Shown here piece after piece: positions 16,049 through 23,326 of a stretch of 42,144 bases of DNA (the stretch's first letter is position 1; every line of letters starts with the position of its first letter). The notes below the pieces were generated by a model. The model did no database searches, was not told where the DNA came from, and worked only from the letters and a program-made list of their open reading frames with translations. Source of the DNA: Streptomyces viridiviolaceus (GTDB lineage Bacteria > Actinomycetota > Actinomycetes > Streptomycetales > Streptomycetaceae); assembly GCF_014650995.1 (NCBI RefSeq), contig NZ_BMWA01000010.1:1-42144 (forward strand), given 5' to 3'. Both the position numbers and the translations under genes were made by a program.

Positions 16049-16710
16049 TCCGGGTACTGCTCGCCGACGACCAGTCACTGGTGCGGGCCGGCTTCCGGGC
16101 GCTGCTCGACGCGCAGCCGGACATCGAGGTGGCCGGGGAGGCCGCCGACGGCGAGGAGGCGGTGCGGGCGATCCGCGAACTGCGCCCCGACGTCGTCCTG
16201 ATGGACATCCGCATGCCCCTGCTGGACGGCCTGGCCGCGACCCGCCGCGTCACCGAGGACCCCGCACTGACGGACGTGAAGGTGGTCATGCTCACCACCT
16301 TCGAGCTCGACGAGTACGTCTTCGAGGCCATCCGCAACGGTGCCTCCGGCTTCCTGGTCAAGGACACCGAGCCGGACGAACTGCTGCGTGCCGTGCGGGC
16401 GGTGGTCGCGGGCGATGCGCTGCTCTCGCCGGGCGTGACCCGCCGGCTGATCGCCGAGTTCGCGGCCCGCTCCAAGGAGCCGGCCGCGGCCGACGGGCTG
16501 TCCCTCCTGACCGAGCGGGAGCGGGAGGTGATGGCCCTGGTCGGCATCGGCCTGTCCAACGAGGAGATCGCCCGCCGCCTGGTCGTCAGCCCCCTCACGG
16601 CGAAGACCCACGTCAGCCGCACGATGGTGAAGCTGGGCGCCCGGGACCGGGCCCAACTCGTCGTCCTCGCCTACGAGTCGGGGTTGGTCCGGCCGGGCTG
16701 GCTGGGCTGA
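16045..16710 (+). CDS. NarL/LuxR-type response regulator
   Basis: 221 residues. The receiver domain (1-120) has the acidic pair LLADDQ near residue 8, the phosphorylated D54 in DVVLMDIRMP, the conserved Thr in VVMLTTF and Lys in GFLVKDTEP. The LuxR-type DNA-binding domain (about 150-215) has LTEREREVMALVGIGLSNEEIARRL, which in NarL-type regulators precedes the recognition helix. GTG 16045 overlaps the kinase stop, so the pair is translationally coupled and is surely a cognate system. Target genes are not shown by the sequence. Confidence 0.95.
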   Translation: MIRVLLADDQSLVRAGFRALLDAQPDIEVAGEAADGEEAVRAIRELRPDVVLMDIRMPLLDGLAATRRVTEDPALTDVKVVMLTTFELDEYVFEAIRNGASGFLVKDTEPDELLRAVRAVVAGDALLSPGVTRRLIAEFAARSKEPAAADGLSLLTEREREVMALVGIGLSNEEIARRLVVSPLTAKTHVSRTMVKLGARDRAQLVVLAYESGLVRPGWLG

Positions 16711-16958
16711 TCCGGCCGCCGGAACCGCAGCAGCACGCTCACCACGCGCACGGCGAACACCACGGCGGCCACCGTCGCGCCCGAGCCGACGAGCGTGCCG
16801 CGCGCACCGGCCGGCAGGTCGAAGACGTACGCGGGCCCGGCCACGGCCCCGAACAGCACCGCCGCCGCGAACGCCGCGCTGCACAGGGCGTATCCGATCT
16901 CGACGGTGATCGCGTCCCGTTCGGCCTGGGTGCGCCGTCGTCCCCCGTGACTGGTCAT
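16671..16958 (-). CDS. Small two-helix membrane protein
   Basis: 95 residues: a basic N-terminus (HGGRRRTQAERDAITVEIGY), two hydrophobic helices at about 25-45 and 55-75 (CSAAFAAAVLFGAVAGPAYV and GSGATVAAVVFAVRVVSVLL), and a polar RFRRPDQPSQPGRTNPDS tail. Its 3' end overlaps the response regulator by 40 bases, tail to tail. It resembles small conserved streptomycete membrane proteins of unknown role. The start is ATG 16958; a longer frame to 16994 adds 12 residues including the terminator stem and is unlikely. Confidence 0.65.
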   Translation of the reverse strand: MTSHGGRRRTQAERDAITVEIGYALCSAAFAAAVLFGAVAGPAYVFDLPAGARGTLVGSGATVAAVVFAVRVVSVLLRFRRPDQPSQPGRTNPDS

Positions 16959-16975
16959 GCCGGGAGTCTCACAGG

Positions 16976-17015
16976 CGTGCGTCCGGCGGAGCAAGCACGC
17001 TCCGCCGGACGCACG
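16976..17015 (-). terminator. Hairpin terminator after the DHA2 exporter gene
   Basis: Perfect 17-bp stem (arms 16976-16992 and 16999-17015) with a 6-base loop AAGCAC, 16 bases past the MFS stop codon on the minus strand. Confidence 0.8.
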
Positions 17016-17031
17016 GGTGGAGGCGGTCCCC

Positions 17032-18510
17032 CTAGTCGCGTACCGGGACGCGCTCCGCCTCCGCAGGGGTGGACTTGGCGACCACGACGGACCGCGGCGT
17101 CCGGCGCCGGCGCAGTCCGGTGGCCGTGATCAGCAGGCCGGCGACCGCGATGGCCGTGACCACGACCAGGCCGGGCCGGTAGCCGTCCAGGACGGCCTGG
17201 GGCGAGGCGGGCCCCTCGGGCGCGTTGGCGGTCATCACCGCCGTCACCACGGCCAGGAAGAGCGCGCCGCCCACCTGGACGGAGGTGTTGAGCAGACCGG
17301 AGACCATGCCCTGCTCGTGCTCGTCGACGCCGTTGGTGGCCTGCACGTTGAGGGACGGGAAGGTCAGCGCGAAGGCGGCGCCGACCAGCAGCATCGTCGG
17401 CAGGATCACCGCCGCGTAGACCGGGTCGAGGTCGATCCGCAGGAAGAGCAGGTAGCCGATCACCATCAGGGCGAAGCCGAGCACGATCAGCCGCGGTGTG
17501 CCGAACCGGTCGATGACGGCCCCGACCTTGGTCGCGGACAGCGCCACCAGCGCGCCCGCCGGCAGGAAGGCCAGTGCCGTGTGCAGCGCCGACCAGCCGA
17601 GCAGGTCCTGCATGTACAGCGTGACCAGGAACTGGAACCCGATGTAGCTGCCGAGGAAGGTCAGCGCGCCGAGCTGGGCGCGGACCTGGGGGCCGGAGCG
17701 CAGCACCCCGAGCCGGATCAGGGGGCTCGGGCTGCGTCGCTCGACGGCCACGAACGCCACCAGCAGGGCGACGACGGCGACGAAGGACAGGACCGTGCGG
17801 GCCGAGGCCCATCCGGCCTCGGGGGCCTGCACCACCGTGAACACGAGCAGCAGCATCGAGGCGGTGCCGAGGACGGCGCCGGGGACGTCGTAACCGCCCG
17901 TACCGCGCTCACGCGGGCTGCGTGGCAGCAGCTTCAGGCCGGCGAGCAGGGCGATCAGCGCGATCGGCGCGGGCAGCAGCATGGTCAGCCGCCAGCTGGC
18001 CTCCGTGAGCAGGCCGGAGAAGACCAGCCCCATCGAGTAGCCGGTGGCGCCGCAGGTGGTGTAGATCGACAGGGCGCGGTTGCGCAGCGGGCCCTCGGCG
18101 AAGGTCGTCGTGATGATGGAGAGGCCGGCGGGCGCGGTGAAGGCCGCGCTCAGGCCCTTGACGAAGCGGCTGGCGATCAGCAGCGGCCCGGAGTCGACGA
18201 GCCCGCCGAGCAGCGAGGCGACCGCGAAGACGCCGAGGGCCACCAGGAAGACCTGGCGCCGGCCCAGCAGGTCGGCCGCGCGTCCGCCCAGCAGGAGCAG
18301 GCCGCCGTAGCCCAGGATGTAGCCGCTGACGACCCATTGCAGCGTGGCGGTGGACAGGCCGAGGTCGGCACCGATGGAGGGCAGCGCGACGCCGACCATC
18401 GAGACGTCGAGGGCGTCGAGGAACATGGCGGCGCAGAGCACCAGCAGGGTGCCCCACAGTCGGGGGGTCCAGCGTTCCTCGGACCCCGTGGTGGTGAGCG
18501 GAGAGGTCAT
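17032..18510 (-). CDS. MFS drug exporter, DHA2 (EmrB/QacA) type
   Basis: 492 residues with about 14 predicted membrane helices. Family motifs: MFLDALDVSMVGVALPSIGADL (motif D1) in helix 1, LGGRAADLLGRRQVFL (motif A) in the helix 2-3 loop, and the antiporter-type CGATGYSMGLVFSGLL (motif C-like) in helix 5. These proton-driven pumps export drugs or endogenous metabolites. The gene is divergent from a MarR regulator. A near-perfect 27-bp inverted repeat covers the -35 region of its promoter (minus-strand -10 TACTGT at 18523-18518), so MarR repression is very likely. It probably has a very short or absent leader. Confidence 0.93.
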   Translation of the reverse strand: MTSPLTTTGSEERWTPRLWGTLLVLCAAMFLDALDVSMVGVALPSIGADLGLSTATLQWVVSGYILGYGGLLLLGGRAADLLGRRQVFLVALGVFAVASLLGGLVDSGPLLIASRFVKGLSAAFTAPAGLSIITTTFAEGPLRNRALSIYTTCGATGYSMGLVFSGLLTEASWRLTMLLPAPIALIALLAGLKLLPRSPRERGTGGYDVPGAVLGTASMLLLVFTVVQAPEAGWASARTVLSFVAVVALLVAFVAVERRSPSPLIRLGVLRSGPQVRAQLGALTFLGSYIGFQFLVTLYMQDLLGWSALHTALAFLPAGALVALSATKVGAVIDRFGTPRLIVLGFALMVIGYLLFLRIDLDPVYAAVILPTMLLVGAAFALTFPSLNVQATNGVDEHEQGMVSGLLNTSVQVGGALFLAVVTAVMTANAPEGPASPQAVLDGYRPGLVVVTAIAVAGLLITATGLRRRRTPRSVVVAKSTPAEAERVPVRD

Positions 18511-18524
18511 GTGGAAGACAGTAC

Positions 18525-18551
18525 ATGCGCATGCATCGAATGCAAGCGCAT
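18525..18551. promoter_or_regulatory. MarR-type operator
   Basis: Inverted repeat with 12-base arms (18525-18536 ATGCGCATGCAT; 18540-18551 ATGCAAGCGCAT) and a 3-base centre CGA; 11 of 12 positions pair. It sits between the divergent MFS and MarR genes in an AT-richer patch and overlaps the -35 zone of the MFS promoter. Confidence 0.75.
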
Positions 18552-18560
18552 TTAATTCCC

Positions 18561-18589
18561 GTGCAACAAAGCTCCGTCTCTGCTACGGT
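18561..18589 (+). promoter_or_regulatory. Candidate promoter of the MarR gene (leaderless)
   Basis: GTGCAA (18561-18566), 17-base spacer, TACGGT (18584-18589). The start codon at 18598 is about 8 bases after the -10 element, so the message is probably leaderless. Confidence 0.4.
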
Positions 18590-18597
18590 GCGGGCCC

Positions 18598-18990
18598 ATG
18601 GCGGCGAAGAAGGCCGAACAGGCGCTCGTGACCCGGTGGCGCGGCATCCTGGCGCTGCACGCCCGTACCCAGTGCGAACTCGACCGTGTGCTGCACCGGC
18701 ACGGCCTGTGCGCCAGCGACTTCGAGGTGCTCGACGTCCTCGCCGAGAGACGGGGCCGGGGCGGCTCCTGCGCGTTCCGCGTCCAGGAGATCTCCGAGCG
18801 GGTCCACCTCAGCCAGAGCGCGCTGTCGCGGCTGGTCGCCCGGCTGGAGAGGGACGGTCTCGTCGAGCGCGGCCTGTGCGCGGAGGACCGCCGAGGCGTG
18901 CGGGTGTCGCTCACCGCGAAGGGACGTGCGCTGTACGGCGAGGTGCTGCCGGTGCAACGGGCGGTGCTCACCCGGATGCTGGCCGACTGA
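18598..18990 (+). CDS. MarR-family transcriptional regulator
   Basis: 130 residues, slightly short for MarR but complete in the DNA-binding core. The winged helix has FEVLDVLAERRG, then VQEISERVHLSQSALSRLVARLERDGLVERG, where LSQSALSRLVARL is the recognition helix. The beta wing follows with AEDRRGVRVSLTAKGRALYGEV. It is divergent from the DHA2 exporter, and the shared 27-bp inverted repeat is probably its operator for both genes. The inducer would be a small, probably aromatic or lipophilic compound that is also exported by the pump; this last point is inference from the arrangement. Confidence 0.94.
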   Translation: MAAKKAEQALVTRWRGILALHARTQCELDRVLHRHGLCASDFEVLDVLAERRGRGGSCAFRVQEISERVHLSQSALSRLVARLERDGLVERGLCAEDRRGVRVSLTAKGRALYGEVLPVQRAVLTRMLAD

Positions 18991-18992
18991 GC

Positions 18993-19011
18993 GGGCCCCT
19001 GCGCGGGGTCC
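18993..19011. terminator. Short hairpin between MarR gene and MDMPI gene
   Basis: 7-bp stem (18993-18999 with 19005-19011, one G-T pair) and a 5-base loop, placed between two convergent genes so it can serve both. Confidence 0.55.
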
Positions 19012-19020
19012 GGTTCAGCT

Positions 19021-19764
19021 TCAGGTGACCCCCGACTTCTCGCGCCACAGCTCGGCGAGGCGGGCGTCGCCGGTCACGACCGGGAACGGCGTCCGGTTCC
19101 ACAGCGCGAGGTACAACTGCTCGGAGGGACCGGCCAGTTCGCAGTCGGCGTCCCCGATGTCGCCCCGCACCGTGACGGGCGGTTCCGGGGACAGCCGTAC
19201 GGTCCACACCGCGTCCGGCACGTCCGTCGCCCGGATCCGCAGGGCGCGGGGCTTCTCGCTGCGGACGGCGCTCTTCGCGCGGGCGTGGAATCCGCACAGC
19301 AACTCGTCGATTCCGTCCACCGCGAAGTCCTCGCCCACGCCGGAGGGTGTGCCGCCCCTGGCCGACTCGGCGTCGAACCGGTGCACGGTCGTCTCGTGTG
19401 CCTGCCGCCTGGCCCAGAAGGCCAGCGGCGACGGCGCGGGCAGGAAGTGCCAGCAGCGCACGTCCGCGGGGGCGGCGCGGAGCGTGTCGACGAGTGCTTG
19501 GTGCCCGTCCCGGAACCAGCCAAGCAGCGCGGCCCCGTCCAGGTCGGGCAGGCCGCCGTCGGGGTGGTAGGAGGTGCGCCCCTCGGCGACGAACGCCGTC
19601 GCCCACCGGTGCACCATTCCCGTGTGCCGCAGCAGGTCCCGCACCAGCCAGCCCGGACAGGTCGGCACCTCGGCACCACTCCCGACCTCCTCGGCGGCCG
19701 CGGCCAGCAGCCGGCCCTCCCGCTCCAGGACATCGACGTGGGCGCCGATCGTCATCGTCTCCAT
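19021..19764 (-). CDS. MDMPI/DinB-superfamily protein (maleylpyruvate isomerase-like)
   Basis: 247 residues. The N-terminal four-helix DinB_2/MDMPI domain shows VPTCPGWLVRDLLRHTGMVHRWA and later RRQAHETTVHRFDAESA, which supply the histidines of the metal site in this superfamily. The C-terminal part (about 165-240: LRIRATDVPDAVWTVRL..., PSEQLYLALWNRTP) is the SCP2-like MDMPI C-terminal domain. Characterised members use mycothiol, the actinobacterial thiol, as cofactor, for example in maleylpyruvate isomerisation. Without pathway neighbours the reaction here is unknown. ATG 19764 is used; ATG 19755 three codons later is equally possible. Confidence 0.88.
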   Translation of the reverse strand: METMTIGAHVDVLEREGRLLAAAAEEVGSGAEVPTCPGWLVRDLLRHTGMVHRWATAFVAEGRTSYHPDGGLPDLDGAALLGWFRDGHQALVDTLRAAPADVRCWHFLPAPSPLAFWARRQAHETTVHRFDAESARGGTPSGVGEDFAVDGIDELLCGFHARAKSAVRSEKPRALRIRATDVPDAVWTVRLSPEPPVTVRGDIGDADCELAGPSEQLYLALWNRTPFPVVTGDARLAELWREKSGVT

Positions 19765-19846
19765 GGCGGAGAGTGTGCCGGATGGAGTGCGGTCGAAGGG
19801 GAGGGGTTTCCGGTGTTCTCCCGGTCCGGGGAGGCGCCGGGGGCCG

Positions 19847-19908
19847 GTGTGTTCGGGCGCCGGGTGCCCGTGCGTTCGGGCGCCGGGGTCCGGTGCGTCC
19901 GGGGGGCG
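19847..19908. repeat. 23-bp tandem repeat in intergenic DNA
   Basis: Two adjacent 23-bp units (19847-19869 and 19870-19892), identical at 19 of 23 positions, each with GTTCGGGCGCCGGG, followed by a partial third beginning GTGCGTCCGGG. It lies in the 285-base gap between two minus-strand genes. No gene is seen there. Confidence 0.6.
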
Positions 19909-20049
19909 TGGCCGGTGCTACGCCTGGCGGTAGGTCGGCCTGGGGGTGCGGGGTGCAGGACGCTGTGTCGCGTCGGCGACGAGTACGGGGGCGGGCGCCG
20001 TGCCCTGGTGCGTCGGGCACCGTGCCCGGTGTCCGCCCCTGCGGGGTGG

Positions 20050-21258
20050 TCAGCCCGGCGCCGCCGCGCGTCGGGTCGCGACCGCGATGAGTACGGCCGC
20101 CGCCGCGAGCACCGCCACGCTGGTGAGCGCGGCCGGCAGGGAGAACCAGTCGGCCATGAATCCGATCGCGGGCGGGCCGAGCAGCATGCCGCCGTAGCCC
20201 AGCGTGGACGCGGTCGCGACGCCGCTCGGGCCGCCCAGCGCCCCGGCCCGTTCCACCGCGACCGGGAAGATGTTGGCCAGCCCGAGTCCGGTGATCGCGA
20301 AGCCGAACAGCGCCACCCCCACGGAGGGGGCGAGCGAGCCGAGCAGCATGCCGGCCGTGGCGGTCGTGCCCCCGGCCACCACCGTGGGGGTCCTGCCCAG
20401 ACGTTCCAGCAGGGTCGTACCGGTCAGCCTGCCGGCGGTCATGGCGAGAGCGAAGCAGGAGTACCCCATGGCCGCGACACCGGGCGAGGCGTCGAGGTCC
20501 TGTTCCAGGTGCAGGGCGCCCCAGTCGGCCATGGCGCCCTCGCCGTACGCCGTGCACAGGGCGATCAGCCCCAGGGTGAGCACCAGCCGGCGGGTGCGGG
20601 CGTCCGGTCGGCCCGGGGCGGCGTCGTCCCGGGCGGTGTGCTCCGGCGGGGCGGGCGGTTCGCAGCGCAGCAGGGCGCGGCCGGCGACCAGCGTGACGAG
20701 CAGGCCGGTCACGGTGAGGGCGGCCAGGTGCTGCGCCGGTGAGAGCCACCCGGCGACGATCGCGCCCAGCCCGGCCCCGACCATGCCGCCCAGGCTGAAC
20801 GCGGCATGGAAACTGGGCATGATCGGGCGCCGCAGCGCGGCCACCAGATCGACGGCGGCGCTGTTGAAGGCGACGTTGATCCCGCCGTAGGCGCTGCCGA
20901 ACACCAGCAGAACGACGCCGAGGGCGAGCGCGGAGTGGGTGAGCGGGGGCAGGGCGACACTGAGGCACAGCAGAACCGCGCAGGCCACGGTGACGGGGTG
21001 ACTGCCGAAGCGCCGGCAGAGCCGGCCGGTGAGGGTCATGGTGACGACGGCGCCCGCCGACACACCGAGCAGGGCCAGGCCGAGAGCGCTGGCGGAGGCC
21101 CCGGTCTGCTCCTTGATCGCGGGGATCCGCACCACCCAGCCGGCGAACACGAAGCCGTCGAGGGCGAAGAAGGCGGTCAGAGCGGTGCGGAGGCGCCCGA
21201 GATCGTCGCGGGGACCCGGCACGGCGCTGTGCGAACGGGATTTGTTTATCAGCGGCAC
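20050..21258 (-). CDS. MFS transporter (YbjJ-like)
   Basis: 402 residues with about 12 membrane helices. The first helix region is ALTAFFALDGFVFAGWVVRIPAIKEQTGASAS, followed by GLALLGVSAGAVVTMTLTGRL-CRRFGSHPV (motif A-like), and a mid-protein segment NVAFNSAAVDLVAAL, FHAAFSLGGMVGAGLGA typical of the YbjJ/FucP-like group. Substrate unknown. GTG 21258 fits a consensus-like promoter at 21265-21293 that would give a leaderless message; GTG 21222 is a second choice. It is a single gene: downstream there is repeat-rich intergenic DNA, and the MDMPI gene further on is on the same strand but 285 bases away. Confidence 0.88.
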   Translation of the reverse strand: MPLINKSRSHSAVPGPRDDLGRLRTALTAFFALDGFVFAGWVVRIPAIKEQTGASASALGLALLGVSAGAVVTMTLTGRLCRRFGSHPVTVACAVLLCLSVALPPLTHSALALGVVLLVFGSAYGGINVAFNSAAVDLVAALRRPIMPSFHAAFSLGGMVGAGLGAIVAGWLSPAQHLAALTVTGLLVTLVAGRALLRCEPPAPPEHTARDDAAPGRPDARTRRLVLTLGLIALCTAYGEGAMADWGALHLEQDLDASPGVAAMGYSCFALAMTAGRLTGTTLLERLGRTPTVVAGGTTATAGMLLGSLAPSVGVALFGFAITGLGLANIFPVAVERAGALGGPSGVATASTLGYGGMLLGPPAIGFMADWFSLPAALTSVAVLAAAAVLIAVATRRAAAPG

Positions 21259-21264
21259 AAAGTC

Positions 21265-21293
21265 AGGTTAGGCGGGGTAGAGGGGAGGGACAA
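21265..21293 (-). promoter_or_regulatory. Promoter of the YbjJ-like MFS gene (leaderless)
   Basis: On the minus strand: TTGTCC (21293-21288), 17-base spacer, TAACCT (21270-21265). The GTG start at 21258 lies 7 bases beyond the -10 element, at the expected transcript start. Confidence 0.6.
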
Positions 21294-21451
21294 GGGCGAT
21301 CGAGGTCCGTCGGTTCCTCATTCGCCGATGGGACGAGCGAACCGCCTGCCGCGCACTCGTGAGCTGTGAGATGGTCGGGTGCTGAGTGAGGTACCAGCGT
21401 CCTGGTGCGTTGTCGGAACAGTCGATCAACAGGCGAAGGACACCGCGGAAT

Positions 21452-22021
21452 ATGGCTGAGGTTCTGCTCTACCATCACGTCCAGGGCTTGACCGACGGGG
21501 TCCGGGCGTTCGCCGACGACCTGCGACAGGCCGGCCACACCGTACACACTCCGGATCTGTTCGAGGGCCGCACCTTCGGCAGCCTCGAGGAGGGCATGGG
21601 GTTCGCGCGGGAAACCGGATTCGGCCCCCTCGGGGAACGCGGTGCGGCAGCGGCCGAGGACCTCGGCCCGGAACTGGTGTACGCCGGCTTCTCGTTCGGC
21701 GTGACGATCGCCCAGAAGCTCGCGCAGACGCGGCCCGGCGCACGTGGAGCACTGCTGATGCACTCGTGCATCCCCGTCACCGAGTACGGGGAGTCCTGGC
21801 CCGACGGTGTGCCGGTGCAGATCCACGGCAAGGAGGGCGACGAGTTCTTCGACGAAGACCTGCCCGCGGCACGCGAGCTGGCCAAGTCCGCACCGGCCGC
21901 GGAGCTGTACGTCTACCCCGGCGAACAGCACCTGTTCACGGACGCCTCTCTCGAGGCCTTCGACGCGGAGGCGACCAAGCTGCTGCTGGAGCGCGTGCGG
22001 ACGTTCCTCGCCTCGGTCTGA
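21452..22021 (+). CDS. Dienelactone-hydrolase-family protein with Ser nucleophile
   Basis: 189-residue alpha/beta hydrolase of the DLH size class. Nucleophile elbow GFSFG with S81, where classical dienelactone hydrolase has Cys; D130 in GKEGDEFF and H160 in YPGEQHLF complete the triad. The N-terminus (AEVLLYHHVQGLTDGVRAFADDLRQAGH, then TPDLFEGRTF) matches actinobacterial DLH-like proteins. A serine at this place suggests esterase or thioesterase activity rather than lactone ring opening, but this is inference. Start ATG 21452, as the longer frame from 21386 adds 22 unrelated residues; a weak GAAGGA lies at 21435. A hairpin with four T follows 180 bases downstream. Confidence 0.88.
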   Translation: MAEVLLYHHVQGLTDGVRAFADDLRQAGHTVHTPDLFEGRTFGSLEEGMGFARETGFGPLGERGAAAAEDLGPELVYAGFSFGVTIAQKLAQTRPGARGALLMHSCIPVTEYGESWPDGVPVQIHGKEGDEFFDEDLPAARELAKSAPAAELYVYPGEQHLFTDASLEAFDAEATKLLLERVRTFLASV

Positions 22022-22199
22022 CCCTTGCCGCGACCCGGTGGCCGGACTCGTGCCGGCCTCCGTGTGAACCGCGCCGGAAGCCGGCGCCCGCACCCTGCGG
22101 CAGGGGATGACCGACAGACCCCGCACTCATGTGGCGAGGGCGGGAGCCTTCCGGGGCGGTGGGCTCCCTGTCCGCCTTCCCGGGCGGATGGTGGCACAG

Positions 22200-22228
22200 C
22201 CCCAACCGTCTCCCCACGGCGGGGTTTT
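22200..22228 (+). terminator. Hairpin with T-tract
   Basis: CCCC..CCGT pairs with ACGG.GGGG around a 6-base loop, followed by TTTT (22225-22228). A rare intrinsic terminator with a T-run for this genome; it closes the DLH-like gene's transcript or isolates the tRNA-like element. Confidence 0.55.
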
Positions 22229-22247
22229 AATCGCATGCCCTGGAGCA

Positions 22248-22340
22248 GGCCGGCGGCTACGGTGGACGCGTTCAGGTGCGCAGGTTGCGGCTACTTCTCC
22301 TGCCAAGAGGGAGACGCGGGTTCGAATCCCGCCGCCGGCC
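22248..22340 (+). tRNA. tRNA-like element, non-canonical (possible degenerate tRNA)
   Basis: Seen directly: a canonical T-arm (GCGGG-TTCGAAT-CCCGC, 22316-22332) followed at once by CGCCGGCC (22333-22340), which pairs over all 8 bases with GGCCGGCG at 22248-22255. The eight-plus-five stacked stems recall selenocysteine tRNA or allo-tRNAs. TTCTC-CTGCCAA-GAGGG (22295-22311) can form a Gly-type GCC anticodon arm with a 4-base variable loop. However, 39 bases lie between the 5' acceptor and that arm (about 19 expected) and no proper D-arm forms there. The alternative is a long variable arm (TCTCC with GGAGA, 22296-22314) with no clear anticodon. No encoded CCA. It may be a decayed tRNA, an unusual tRNA, or an attachment-site relic. 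Confidence 0.35.
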
Positions 22341-22416
22341 CCGGCCGGTGTCGTCCAGCGGCCCAGGACACCGACGTCGCCGCCACCGACTCGATCTCTG
22401 GACACTCAGGCTGAGG

Positions 22417-22443
22417 CCGCCCGCCTTCGGGGGAAGCGGGCGG
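22417..22443 (+). terminator. GC-rich hairpin after the tRNA-like element
   Basis: 8-bp perfect stem CCGCCCGC (22417-22424) with GCGGGCGG (22436-22443) and an 11-base loop, followed by TCTT. Possible end of a short RNA starting upstream. Confidence 0.5.
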
Positions 22444-22611
22444 TCTTGCCGGTGCTGGTGCGATCCGGGTTCGGGTGCCGGAAAATATGGCGCTCACCGG
22501 CGACGACTTTGCTCCGGAACAACAGTCTCCATCGGGAACGCCCCTGCCGGACGTCCCCTGTTCGGGCCGGGGCGAGGCAGATCACGATCCTCGACAGGAG
22601 ACCAGCCCGAC

Positions 22612-23277
22612 ATGAGTGACCCGGCACTGACGGCAGACCGCAATCGCGAGACCGGGGTCTGGTCCTTGATCCGCAGCGAGCGAGCGGCGCTGGCGGCCGA
22701 TCTCGCAGATCTGACGGACGAGCAGTGGGCGACGCCCTCGCTCTGCACCGGTCTGACGGTGCGTGAGGTGCTGGCGCACCTGACCGCGGGCGCGAGCCTC
22801 AACGCCGTGAGGTGGCTGGCGGGTGTGATCCGCTGCCGGTTCGACTTCGACAAGCAGGTGGCCATGCGGCTGGCCGAGCAGCTCGGCGCGACCCCGGGCG
22901 AGACCCTTGAACGCTTTCGGCGGATCGTCCCGAGCACGACCAAGCCGCCGTTGCCCGCCATCGCCCTGCTGGGCGAGACGGTCGTGCACGGAGAAGACAT
23001 CCGGCGCCCGCTGGGCATCCGCCGCGACCACCCGATCGGGGTCGTCACGGAGACGGCCGAGTACTACCGGGGCTCGGACATGGTGGTCGTCGCCAAGGGA
23101 CGCATCGGTGGCCTGAGACTCGTGGCGGACGACGGTCCCTTCATGACCGGTTCCGGGCCTCTCGTGTCCGGCAGCACCTTGTCCCTGTTGATGGCCATGA
23201 CCGGGCGCGCGACGTACTGCGACGATCTCGAAGGCGACGGTGTGGAACTCCTCCGCAGCCGTTGCGGACCGGCGTGA
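22612..23277 (+). CDS. Maleylpyruvate isomerase-family (mycothiol-type DinB) protein
   Basis: 221 residues. The N-terminal helical domain has LIRSERAALAADLADLTDEQWATPSLCTGLTVREVLAHLTAG, the TIGR03083-type pattern of actinobacterial MDMPI proteins, with the first metal-site His in LAHL. GETVVHGEDIRRPLGI near residue 125 carries the second His and the acidic pair. The C-terminal part is a short SCP2-like domain (GLRLVADDGPF..., VSGSTLSLLMAMTGR). Likely a mycothiol-dependent transferase or isomerase of unknown substrate. Start ATG 22612 with AGGAG at 22596-22600. Related in family to the 19021-19764 protein but clearly not a recent copy. Confidence 0.88.
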   Translation: MSDPALTADRNRETGVWSLIRSERAALAADLADLTDEQWATPSLCTGLTVREVLAHLTAGASLNAVRWLAGVIRCRFDFDKQVAMRLAEQLGATPGETLERFRRIVPSTTKPPLPAIALLGETVVHGEDIRRPLGIRRDHPIGVVTETAEYYRGSDMVVVAKGRIGGLRLVADDGPFMTGSGPLVSGSTLSLLMAMTGRATYCDDLEGDGVELLRSRCGPA

Positions 23278-23326
23278 CAGTGAACGATGTCGTCGACCGG
23301 ATGCTCCGACGCGGGCGGCGAGGGGT

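Larger units (their letters stand above)
22022..22611. other. Gene-free stretch with two hairpins and a tRNA-like element
   Basis: 590 bases without a credible protein gene. In order it holds: a hairpin (22171-22188); a hairpin with T-tract (22200-22228); a tRNA-like structure (22248-22340); a stretch resembling a tRNA D-arm (about 22345-22370, GTCC-N9-GGAC); a GC-rich hairpin (22417-22443); and the leader of the next gene with AGGAG at 22596-22600. Both flanking hairpins would bound a short RNA of about 190 bases. Confidence 0.6.

Noticed and set aside
19765..20049. CRISPR-like or regulatory array in the repeat-rich gap
   Set aside because: Only two and a half degenerate GC-rich units directly abutting, without spacers.
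22276..23277. Upstream extension of the MDMPI-like gene through the tRNA-like region
   Set aside because: The extension has no family similarity and runs through the T-arm; ATG 22612 has a good ribosome site.
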